A stretch of 64,000 nt of DNA from Streblospio benedicti. Lineage: Eukaryota > Annelida > Polychaeta > Spionida > Spionidae. This document shows positions 56,201 through 64,000 of the stretch, in pieces. The notes under the pieces are model-generated. The model was given only the letters and a program-made list of their open reading frames with translations. It made no database searches and was not told the DNA's origin. The stretch spans positions 16,000,364-16,064,363 of the forward strand of contig CM032663.1 in the NCBI GenBank assembly GCA_019095985.1. The letters are read 5' to 3'. Position 1 is the first letter of the stretch. Every line of letters starts with the position of its first letter. A program made the position numbers and the translations under genes.

Positions 56201-59200
56201 TTGAAAACACACCATTGTTAAATACACAATGTAGCATTATACCAAATTTGATGGAAATGCCTTTGATAGTTTTCCTCAATTTTTATTCACAAGTCTAAGT
56301 AATAAAATCTAGTATATAAGAGAATAACTTCATTTAAAGGAAGCTAAGGGAAGAGTCATTTTGACTTTCCAGGGGGGGTCGTTTGGTTTTAGGGGGGGTC
56401 GGACTTTTGAAAATGATTTTTTAGGGGGGGTCAGACTTTTAAATCTCAACTAATAGGGGGGGTCATACTTCTGGATTTTTACATTTTGAGCCCCCCAAAA
56501 ATTTATGCATATGTTTTGTTAATTTTTTTAAATTTGTTAAATTTTTAAAAATATATATCATAATTATAAAGAAATTGTACTAACTGGAGTATAAAAACAC
56601 CATCCAATAACAACATTCATATAATTATCTAAAATAAAACGTGCCTCAAAATTTTTATATCTATTGATTGATCATTTTACATGCATTAATTTTGAGTTGA
56701 CAAATTAGGCACATTGAAAAAGGAGATTGATGAAATGAATACAAAACTGGCACCAATTATTATTCACTATCACTCTCATCAGACTGAGATAGTATTCCAT
56801 ATTCCTTTTCATATGTTCTAAAATAACAATCTGCAATTTCAGGTGTTAAGAAGTCCAGAATGAAGCATCTGGCACTATGGGTAAAAACACTTGTTTCAAA
56901 ACAAGTAAATAGAGCAGGCATATCATAAACCTTGAGCTGCATAACACCATCAAGATCAATATTCCCTATCCCAATGCCTTTTGGATGGACAGATATATCA
57001 AGAACGGAACTACACGTATCAATTTTTTCATTTATGTCCGCACATATTCCTGGGCATATCAGTGGTATTACATATTTGATCCGGCTGATGCAGCGAGACA
57101 ATTTTCTTTTTATTGATTTTCTTTTTGACATTTTTTTTCTTAATTTCAATTCCTTCAACTGTCCTCCCCACCTTCCTCTTAACTACAAAGATGGCGCTAT
57201 ATTTTTCATTGCTATTTGCCAGTTTTGTATTCATTTCATCCATCTCCTTTTTCAATATGACCATTTTGTCAATAAACTCTAAATCAAAATCTCTTTGCAC
57301 TGTCTTATATGGCTTGATCAGAACAAACAACAAATCAATTGTGTGTGGATGGTGTGACAAACACGCCGCCTTGTTTGCTGAATACAAATGTGAAGATTGT
57401 GATATTTGCGTTGCTTCAGCTCAGCTGCTGAAGCAAGCATTGTGTTTAGTTCGTTTGTAACTAACTAACTAACTATGTTTGTATGTATGTTTGTATGTAT
57501 GTATGTATGTCTCTGGACAAGCTAGCGGGCATACCGATAAACCGATTTCGTTCAAACTTTACACAACTATGAGGTTTGAGGCGATACCTTAGTGATTTGA
57601 TTTTTGGCGCTCTGACAATTATATTTTGCTTTCTAGAAGCGCTTTTATGACATTTTTAATGATATTCAATGCACTTAGCCAGCAAGAAAAAAAAATCAAT
57701 ATATTCCAACCAAGTAGCAAAATTGATTATTGGATTTGAAACTGATATTGATTATCATCTTGTTATTCAGTAATATGGCAACACAAATATCTTTTTGCTG
57801 GATATATTGATTGTGCTTCATTCTGATGTTTTCTCCTCAAATTCATAAATTTCTTGATTGTAAAGTATACATTATTTCAGTATATATCTTAATTGCCCAT
57901 AAGTCAACATCGTTCTAGCGACGCAGTGTTCTTTGAACACTTTTGATCTAGTTACTTCTGTGAACCATGTTGAAAGGCTATGCATCAAAAGGGAAAGTTG
58001 CAAGATCATAAACGATCTCTTATTGTAACCAGTGACAGAAATACAGTGGAGCAACAGGCATCAACCAGTCAATTAAAGTCAAGTACAGTTTCAATCCAAG
58101 AAAATAGAAACAAATATCAGAATGTTGATTTAGGATGGTATCCACATCCAAAGGAAGGACGGCCAGTGTTTTACAATTCTCTTCTTCCAAAATATTATGA
58201 AACGGTTTATCCATACAAAGCAAACCCTCAAACTTTCAAAAAATCTTTCATGAAGGAGGCAAATCGCCAATGGCAATATAACAAACAATATGAAAAAAAT
58301 ATAGGCAACATTGAGTTTATGAAAGGAGAGAATGAGGCCGGTGCAGGAAGGTTTTTATTTAGCTCCACTTTGAAATTGAGAATAGGTGATGGAAAAATCA
58401 TTCATCAAAACATTGAAAAAATAGATACAATGTCAGAAAGTTGTGAGAAATTTAAACAACAAATCGAAGAACACCATAATACGCTGGTGAAAGGTATGTT
58501 TCTGATCAAGCCATATAAGACAGTGCAAAGAGATTTTGATTTAGAGTTTATTGACAAAATGGTCATATTGAAAAAGGAGATGGATGAAATGAATGCAAAA
58601 CTGGCAAATAGCAATGAAAAAATATAGCGCCATCTTTGTAGTTAAGAGGAAGGTGGGGAGGACAGTTGAAGGAATTGAAATTAAGAAAAAAAATTGTCAA
58701 AAAGAAAATCAATAAAAAGAAAATTGTCTCGCTGCATCAGCCGGATCAAATATGTAATACCATTGATATGCCCAGGAATATGTGCGGACATAAATGAAAA
58801 AAAATTGATACGTGTAGTTCCGTTTTTGATATATCTGTCCATCCAAAAGGCATTGGGATAGGGAATATTGATCTTGATGGTGTTATGCAGCTCAAGGTTT
58901 ATGATATGCCTGCTCTGTTTACTTGCTTTGAAACAAGTGTTTTTACCCATAGTGCCAGATGCTTCATTCTGGACTTCTTAACACCTGAAATTACAGATTG
59001 TTATTTTAGAACATATGAAAAGGAATATGGAAGACTATCTCAGTCTGATGAGAGTGATAGTGAATAATAATTGGTGCCAGTTTTGTATTCATTTCATCAA
59101 TCTCCTTTTTCAATGTGCCTAATTTGTCAACTCAAAATTAATGCATGTATAATGATCAATCAATAGATATAAAAAATTTGAGGCATGTTTTATTTTAGAT

Positions 59201-60435
59201 AATTATATGAATGTTGTTATTGGAAAGTGTTTTTGATGATTGCGATTTATTTCTCTTGAGAAAATCGAATGGTGATATAAGTAGAGCATAAGTAGAATAT
59301 TATACATTCTATAGTTGTTTATTAAAGTAGGAAAAGATGTTCAATCTTCTATTTATTGAGTAGATGAACTGTAAGTGTAGATAGGTAGATTAAGTTAGGT
59401 CATATTGAAAAGTATTAGAAAAAGATTTTTTGTATATGGTTTGAATAGGGTACAAGTTTGAGTGATTTTTATCATTTTTCAATCAGGTAGATTGAATTAT
59501 ACAATAGTGTACATGTATACAGGATATAAAGCACTTGTTTAGATATCACAAGTGAATTTAATAAACATTCTAAATGCACTGATGTTGCTTGTTTATATAC
59601 ACATGTCGCTCTGTATAAATATGTACAATGGCCTGGATAGGGGGGTCATAGTTTCAATATCATTCGAGTAGGGGCGGTCAGACTTTTCATTTCATCATGA
59701 TAGGGGGGGTCAGACTTTAAAACCTAGTTCCTCAAGAAAACCAACCGACCCCCCCGAGAAAGTCAAAATGACTCTTCCCTATGATGTATTGCACATTGTT
59801 CACCTTGACGAGCCCTTTCCAATGACATATAGTTTGTCTCTAGCACTAGAACTGGCAATACTACAAGCCGAAACGCAAATCACCAAACAATCGAACATTG
59901 TTTACATTGCCATTTTGGACTGTGATGTAACATATTAATGTTCGGTTTGAGCCGGCGGTGGCGAATTTGTCGGAGGACTGCACAGCGAATTGCACTATAT
60001 TGTGGAATGGAGGTTTTTGAAAAAGCAGTCGAGCAGTCAACTTCCCGACGGTCATGACGGCTATAACTTTTTCATCACGCTACTGTATATTTTTTTAAAT
60101 ATTTTCTTTTAGCAGCACAATCACTATATAGAGGACTTTTTCTCTTTTTTTTTTTTTTAGCGGAGGGTGGGGGGGCACTCAACTTTTTAAAATGTTGATG
60201 GGGAGGTCGGTTAACTTTTTGTTCGTGCCGGAAAATATGGACGACCCCCCCCGGTATCGTTATTTATGATCGTTCCCTAATAGTCTTCTAACTTTTTGGT
60301 TTTGGTTTGTGTTAACTTCTTGAATTGATGCTACAAATTGATCTTTTAAACATATGAAACACATAATTCTAAGCATGATAATAAAGTACAATTATAAATA
60401 TTCTACCTGAAAAGTTTCTGCATAGCGTCAGCCAT
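47207..60435 (-). CDS. CNDP2: Cytosolic non-specific dipeptidase (M20 family)
   Basis: Hydrolyses dipeptides such as Cys-Gly in the cytosol and uses two metal ions per site as a homodimer (family knowledge). Exons on the minus strand: 60435-60407, 55572-55449, 54571-54401, 52092-51937, 51674-51594, 51333-51260, 50965-50891, 50492-50348, 49791-49692, 49299-49196, 48601-48534, 47976-47891, 47630-47464, 47254-47207. All phases agree and the product is 475 residues, the human length. Metal and catalytic residues are all present: H100 in GHLDVQPA, D133 in STDDKGP, E167/E168 in [10 protein letters not shown]196 in ISDNYW, H229 in KDLHSG and H446 in DDGAHSQNE. There is no signal peptide, as expected for the cytosolic enzyme. 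The first exon encodes [10 protein letters not shown] second copy of that exon exists at 62893-62865. Intron 1 (4.8 kb) holds an unassigned inverted-repeat element; intron 3 holds a SINE and a pogo-like element. Confidence 0.97.
48375..48516. mobile_element. MITE with gcatcaatcgc ends, copy 2
   Basis: Ends gcatcaatcgc and gcgattggtgc, with long inverted arms (gccatgcacacaat and gaattttacgtatgac against their mirrors). It is better preserved than copy 1 at 32669. Its right end lies 17 bp from CNDP2 exon 11 (48534), on the donor side. Confidence 0.8.
48984..49161. mobile_element. 178-bp MITE, termini tac..agaacctc
   Basis: Inverted ends tacattagaacctctctatt and its near-mirror attggaggttctggtgta, with aggaccacc words repeated inside. 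The ends resemble non-autonomous pogo/Tigger-type elements with a TA target, but that assignment is tentative. It ends 34 bp from CNDP2 exon 10. Confidence 0.6.
52525..52600 (+). repeat. Possible tRNA-head SINE fragment
   Basis: ctgtggcctagtggttaagg fits an RNA polymerase III A box, but no B box follows at the expected distance. Probably a fragment of a second SINE family. Confidence 0.3.
52852..53223 (-). mobile_element. tRNA-derived SINE, copy 2
   Basis: Same layout as 31507-31875: minus-strand tRNA-like head (tagctcagtggttagagc) and shared body. Similarity to copy 1 extends about 40 bp further left (acgtcaac.agctgac). It lies in intron 3 of CNDP2 in the same direction as the gene. Confidence 0.8.
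53369..54239. mobile_element. pogo/Tigger-like non-autonomous element, 0.87 kb
   Basis: Inverted ends cagtcggacccggttaagtc and its near-mirror (cgagtaaaacgggttcgactg), flanked by TA on both sides. The interior near each end repeats words such as cgagttatcaga and cgagttaaaagggtcg. No transposase frame remains. It lies in intron 3 of CNDP2. Confidence 0.7.
56760..57158 (-). CDS. Unknown 132-residue frame of the inverted-repeat element
   Basis: Open frame in the left arm. It starts with a very basic stretch (K/R-rich, residues 1-25), followed by hydrophobic and cysteine-containing sequence, [15 protein letters not shown] around residue 75, and an acidic serine-rich end (SQSDESDSE). I do not recognise the family. 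The mirror arm holds the matching sequence at about 58668-59067 on the + strand. Confidence 0.45.
   Translation of the reverse strand: MKELKLRKKMSKRKSIKRKLSRCISRIKYVIPLICPGICADINEKIDTCSSVLDISVHPKGIGIGNIDLDGVMQLKVYDMPALFTCFETSVFTHSARCFILDFLTPEIADCYFRTYEKEYGILSQSDESDSE
57509..57953. repeat. Dispersed repeat X, most complete copy
   Basis: Runs from ctctggacaagctag to ttttgatctagtt, preceded by (tatg)n and aactaactaac tracts. Its two ends match the ends of the copy at 31879-32602 and, at the 3' side, 3651-3715. It has no coding capacity. It sits between the arms of the larger element. Confidence 0.55.
57980..58627 (+). CDS. Unknown 215-residue frame of the inverted-repeat element
   Basis: Hydrophilic protein, open for 215 codons. 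The middle carries aromatic-rich words ([26 protein letters not shown]); the last 60 residues look like a coiled coil ([20 protein letters not shown]). No known domain is recognised. The reading may start upstream of the first ATG given. It lies antisense to CNDP2, in its intron. Confidence 0.45.
   Translation: MHQKGKLQDHKRSLIVTSDRNTVEQQASTSQLKSSTVSIQENRNKYQNVDLGWYPHPKEGRPVFYNSLLPKYYETVYPYKANPQTFKKSFMKEANRQWQYNKQYEKNIGNIEFMKGENEAGAGRFLFSSTLKLRIGDGKIIHQNIEKIDTMSESCEKFKQQIEEHHNTLVKGMFLIKPYKTVQRDFDLEFIDKMVILKKEMDEMNAKLANSNEKI
60150..60295. repeat. Remnant end of a second G-run TIR element
   Basis: gggtgggggggcactcaact, ggggaggtcggttaactttt and a terminal gacccccccgg ending gatcgttcccta resemble the right ends of the elements at 56347-59780 and 61132-62731. 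No matching left end is visible. Confidence 0.45.
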
Positions 60436-61319
60436 TATTACTTGATATTTGGTCGTCCAAAACGGCACCGAATATTGTAGTGTTTATATTCCAATATGCG
60501 TACTACAGAGTATACCTAATTAATTTTATGGTCTTACAAACTGATGATGTGTGTAAACACGAAAACACAATGTGTTCTTAATGTCGTTGGTTCCATTTAA
60601 TAAAATAATATCCTTGTAGAGGACGGCTGTATAATATGAGCATGATGTGGTATATTTGACCCTTATTTATATCATAATCCTGCTTGGTTATACTGGCTGG
60701 TTGAAAGCAGATGTCAGAATGATGACATTATTACCGATTACCCTAAAACAAGCTAATGCAATACTTACAATTGAACTTTCCTATATATGCGATGCCAACA
60801 GCGAAACCGAAACTACTGTTTTAAATTAATTTATTGGAAATTTGACATGAACAATTTGCAGAATTGTGAGTTCATTAATGCAAACATGAGCTATAACCAA
60901 TGTCTTTCTAAATATACTTCTTACTGGCGTAATATATTTTTTAGGAAACACTGTCACTCACCAAAAAACACATCGAAACCATAAGCCCCGTGACAGGGTA
61001 AAAGGCCAGTGATCTCAGTGAGTACGCACATGCTGTCCACTTTGTGCCGTTTTGGCTGTAGTTTCGTGCCGTTATGGTATGCAAATTTGGTGCCGTTTTG
61101 GTTTTGTGCCGAGTTCACTGGTATCCAAATAAGGGACCATTCAGTATTTATGACAGGGTGGTGTAGGAGGATTTTAGGGCAGGCCATGAACTTTTGTCAC
61201 AATGTTTGGAGGGGGGGCTATCAATTTTTTCACACACTTTTGAGTGTGTGTGTGTGTGTGGGGGGGGGGGTGTCTATCAATTTTTTCACAGCAATGTGGG
61301 GGGGGGGGTATGTAACATC

Positions 61320-61441
61320 TGTAGGGTAAGGAGACAAGAAATTGCAAATTTCATGACCCCCCACCCCAATTTTGGGGTAAAAAGTGTAAAATTGCTGTAT
61401 TTCTTAAAAAATCTTCTCTACTCCCAGGCATTTACAATTAC

Positions 61442-61472
<31 letters not shown>
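61320..61472. repeat. Inverted pair gtagggtaaggagacaag
   Basis: gtagggtaaggagacaagaa at 61321-61340 is mirrored by ttcttgtctccttaccctac at 61453-61472, about 110 bp apart. It may be a small foldback within the 1.6-kb element. Confidence 0.7.
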
Positions 61473-61573
61473 GATGCTACATTACAAATTTGGTTAAGAT
61501 TGGCTCAGCAGTTCTTGAGAAGATGTTAACGCACAACGCACAACGCACGATAACGGATGCCAACCCATAGCAA

Positions 61574-61605
61574 TAGGTCACCTGAGTAATTACTCAGGTG
61601 ACCTA
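61574..61605. repeat. 32-bp perfect hairpin, bivalve-type repeat end
   Basis: taggtcacctgagtaa is followed at once by its exact complement. It comes after acgcacaacgcacgataacg and a run of related words. This layout (c/g-rich words, then a caggtgacc-type hairpin, then aaaa) resembles the end of repeats I associate with bivalve genomes. Confidence 0.6.
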
Positions 61606-61635
61606 AAAATTTGAGTTAACTAGACAATGATTGTG

Positions 61636-62578
61636 TTAAAGGGACATGAACAGCAACCACCTCCTCTGACAATTTCACTTAATAATTTTATTTTTCTATT
61701 TTCTTGACATGTTGCACCTAATAACTTCCAATTTTACAATCATAAACACGCGTTTGATAGAAAATTATAAATAAATTAAAACAGAGAGAAAAACGAGTGG
61801 ATTGACATTGGGAGGTTCCGTACTAATAACAGGACTGTAGCCTTTATCACTCGTGCGCCACAAGCCGAAATTCGCGTGTCGCAAATAGTTATTAAGGCTG
61901 GATGTTATGGAATTCCCCCTCTTTGTTTACAAAACATTGGGCTGTGGGTACATTTCAAGAAACCGAAATAGGGAACTGATTAATTATGAAGATCTGGATC
62001 TGGATATGTAATTCACAAGTAAGCCAGTCTCACATGAGAGACTGGCCTCCTCTTATGAGGCAACGCGTGAATGGGAGGCCACGTGGTGTTTGTACATGTA
62101 CCTCTCCAGAGGCAGGCTAGGTAGCCAAATGAGCCTCAGGGGTGGGGGGATCACACTAGCTATAGTTTTCAAACTAGGTGAGTTCTTTTACGTGCAGAGG
62201 TGTGGCTCTCCTCTACACGGGACACGCCTTTTTAGCGAGGCTTCCGAACCTCCGCTTGGCGTCGCTACCGTCTAGTAACACTGTACGGTGGCGACGTGCT
62301 TCGGTGGAAATCAGCAACTCAGTGACAGACGTACGACGTATCGGTTTTGGCGACACTGTGTCTGCCATGACCCAGCCGCAAATGTACGACGCAAGCAACT
62401 CCTGTTTTCAAGTCGTACGCTCTAACCACTGAGCTACTGAGGACCACTGAATGACCACTGAAGAAATGAAAAGCTGCATATAAATAAAAATGTATATATT
62501 CAAATGGCTCAGCTAGTACTATTTATGTGGCATAAAAAGTTTATATGACATGAAATTCACCTGTTCATGTCTCTTTAA
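61636..62578. mobile_element. TTAA-flanked element nested in the 1.6-kb element
   Basis: ttaaagggacatgaacag at left and ctgttcatgtctctttaa at right are inverted with one mismatch and begin and end at ttaa, the target of piggyBac and Kolobok families. A SINE (62076-62449) lies inside. No transposase frame. Confidence 0.7.
62076..62449 (-). mobile_element. tRNA-derived SINE, copy 3
   Basis: Same body and minus-strand tRNA-like head as the copies at 31507 and 52852; it is very close to copy 1 over its 3' half. Innermost of three nested elements. Confidence 0.8.
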
Positions 62579-62748
62579 CTGTTGAGGGGGGGGTCATCAA
62601 TTTTTATCACATGAAAATGATCGAGGGTGTCACCAATTTTTTTCACAGACTCGAGGGGGGCTATCAATTTTTCCACAGCATTTTTGGAAAATCCTCCTAC
62701 CCCACCCCGTCATAAATACTGAATGGTCCCTAATGTAATTGTAAAAAG

Positions 62749-62917
62749 ATCTTTTGGTTTTGGTTTGTGTTAACTTCTTGAATTGATACTACAAATTGAT
62801 CTTTTAAACATATGAAACACATAATTCTAAGCATGATAATAAAGTACAATTATAAATATTTTACCTGAAAAGTTTCTGCATAGTGTCAGCCATTATTAGT
62901 TGATTTTTAGGGTAAAA
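62749..62917 (-). pseudogene. Second copy of CNDP2 exon 1, inserted block
   Basis: Matches 60297-60449: intron 1 start, the exon (62893-62865, encoding MADTMQKLF, donor ag/gtaaaa) and a few bases upstream. One residue differs from the main exon (A to T). The block is bounded on both sides by the perfect 18-bp direct repeat taatgtaattgtaaaaag (62731-62748 and 62918-62935). If transcribed from an upstream promoter it would splice in phase to exon 2, so it could act as an alternative first exon, but its structure says insertion. Confidence 0.75.
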
Positions 62918-62935
62918 TAATGTAATTGTAAAAAG

Positions 62936-64000
62936 CTCCTGGTTCTGTCTGACTGTCACTTGACCACTGGACCTCAAAGAATGGTTCACACTGACAAAGC
63001 AAACGCAAATGGCGTCAAAACCATACAGCTAGTAAACGCAAATGCTCTTGTTATTAGTTATTCTTTGTGCACCTGCTGTCAGCACCTGTCAATATTTATG
63101 GTTTTTCCCAGTTTTAGGTCTAGTTAAAAACTAACCAGTTCATGTGTATCGTATAGTTTACGGCTTTTTATTATTTTGATTGTCATTGATGCTATTTTAA
63201 GAAACATTGAATTGCATTGATATAATTATTTGAAATTATATAGACCGCTTAGTGACGTCATAAGTGCCAATTATCGGGAACACTATAAAGGCATTGCCTT
63301 ATAGATGGCCAACCCTTAGATTTTGACCTACAGACTGTTGACAATCGACATAATTATTGCTTAAAAAATTACTTGTACGTGTACAAGCCATTATATTTAG
63401 AAATTAATTCTTCGCCTTTTTTCATGCAGTCTGGTCTTGTTTTTGTTTGTTTTGTCTTTTTAATTTTTTTATAACAATATTGTAAAACTACGGGCTTATG
63501 CATAGTTCCCCCCATAAATGTAATTTATACCTTTTGAATCAACATTTTATCATGACTCGAGTCAAACCAGTATCTTATAATGAGATCTACTTGTGTCACT
63601 AGAAATATAATAATGGCTATTTTGATTGGTATCCTATCTAGTAATCAAACTGCGAAGTTAATTAATAATCAAACTGCGAAGTTAAGACACTCCTAGTCTC
63701 ATAGGAGCTGCGAAGTAGAGTTTTATTGCCATGCAATTGCCTAATTTTTATAACATTAGAATAATGGTCGCTTTTTGAGGACATTATGATTGAAATTAAA
63801 GTATAATAAAAAATGTCTTTTATGCCATTGGAATCTCATTTCTAGCATATTTATATGTTGTGCGTACAAGATAACATATACAAATAACTTTTGTATGTAA
63901 ACTAAAACACCTTTATGTTAAAAAAATTGTCATTGTAAACCAAAAAGGGCAAGATTCATGTAATGATGGGGTATATATTAAACTGATTATCAATAACGCT
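62936..64000. other. Region upstream of CNDP2, nothing recognised
   Basis: AT-rich sequence without a conserved exon on either strand. Two short direct repeats (aatcaaactgcgaagttaa near 63645-63682) are the only structure seen. Confidence 0.6.

Larger units (their letters stand above)
56347..59780. mobile_element. 3.4-kb TIR element of unknown superfamily with an internal inverted duplication
   Basis: The outer ends are inverted: agggaagagtcattttgact at left, mirrored at right, extending into ggggggtcg.ttggtttt for some 45 bp. Inside each end lie repeated units of the type tagggggggtcagactttt: three at left (56395-56475), two or three at right (59635-59720), all with the G run on the + strand. 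The interior holds two inverted arms of about 730 bp (56598-57324 and 58503-59236), nearly identical. Between them sit a copy of repeat X (57509-57953) and an open frame of 215 codons (57980-58627). It lies in CNDP2 intron 1. No known transposase motif was recognised. The element looks defective overall. Confidence 0.7.
61132..62731. mobile_element. 1.6-kb TIR element with G-run subterminal units
   Basis: The ends agggaccattcagtattt and aaatactgaatggtccct are exact inverted copies, extending weakly inward (aggaggatttt at left, aaaatcctcct at right). Near each end are units of the type ggggggctatcaattttttc: three at left (61209-61310), three at right (62584-62680), again all with G on the + strand. 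A ttaa-flanked element and a SINE are nested inside. No open frame of interest. Confidence 0.75.

Noticed and set aside
57113-57460. Cysteine-rich + strand frame (CGWC...CEDCDIC) as a zinc-finger gene
   Set aside because: It overlaps the minus-strand arm frame of the inverted-repeat element. Most of its length is low-complexity F/L/I-rich antisense reading, and the cysteine part has no matching family.
61009-61529. Frames of 106 and 111 codons
   Set aside because: They run through gt and g tracts at the left end of the G-run TIR element and have no plausible protein composition.

Overview
The window is intron-rich, AT-rich animal nuclear DNA. Four protein-coding genes are recognisable from their exons: ZC3H11A (+, 3105-21756), PIFO/CIMAP3 (-, 23504-25988, 5' end missing), GTF2H1 encoding TFIIH p62 (+, 32877-45537) and CNDP2 (-, 47207-60435). 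All have GT-AG introns in matching phase and proteins close to the vertebrate family members. The scattered acatgtacatgta runs, the many small foldback elements and the hairpin-ended repeat near 61.6 kb suggest a marine lophotrochozoan, probably a bivalve mollusc. The species is inference.

Layout. 1-3.1 kb: upstream DNA with a decayed tandem duplication. 3.1-23.1 kb: ZC3H11A in 19 coding exons, with a broken Penelope-like element, a 600-bp foldback and a nested pair of DNA transposons in its introns. 23.2-26.0 kb: PIFO, tail-to-tail with ZC3H11A. 26,113-26,212: a 100-N assembly gap. 27.0-30.5 kb: a second, indel-ridden copy of GTF2H1 introns 2-7. 30.5-32.9 kb: intergenic repeats, including a tRNA-derived SINE and small MITEs. 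32.9-46.8 kb: GTF2H1 in 13 coding exons, with foldbacks, a minisatellite and a MITE lying against its exons and worn copies of its own exon 11. 46.9-60.4 kb: CNDP2 in 14 coding exons, tail-to-tail with GTF2H1. Its first intron holds an unassigned 3.4-kb inverted-repeat element. 60.4-62.9 kb: a nest of transposons and a second copy of CNDP2 exon 1 bounded by an 18-bp direct repeat. 62.9-64 kb: nothing recognised.

The genes do not form a pathway. ZC3H11A is an mRNA-export factor, p62 a core TFIIH subunit, PIFO a ciliary microtubule protein and CNDP2 a cytosolic dipeptidase. The less ordinary content is structural. Mobile or tandem repeats end within a few to a few dozen bases of splice sites at several exons. 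A set of unassigned terminal-inverted-repeat elements with G-run subterminal repeats sits around CNDP2. Three gene-derived duplications are present: the GTF2H1 block, the exon 11 relics and the CNDP2 exon 1 block. Two coding disruptions in otherwise intact host genes (a TAA in ZC3H11A exon 18 and one extra C in GTF2H1 exon 6), plus the noisy GTF2H1 copy beside a gap, make local assembly error a serious possibility.
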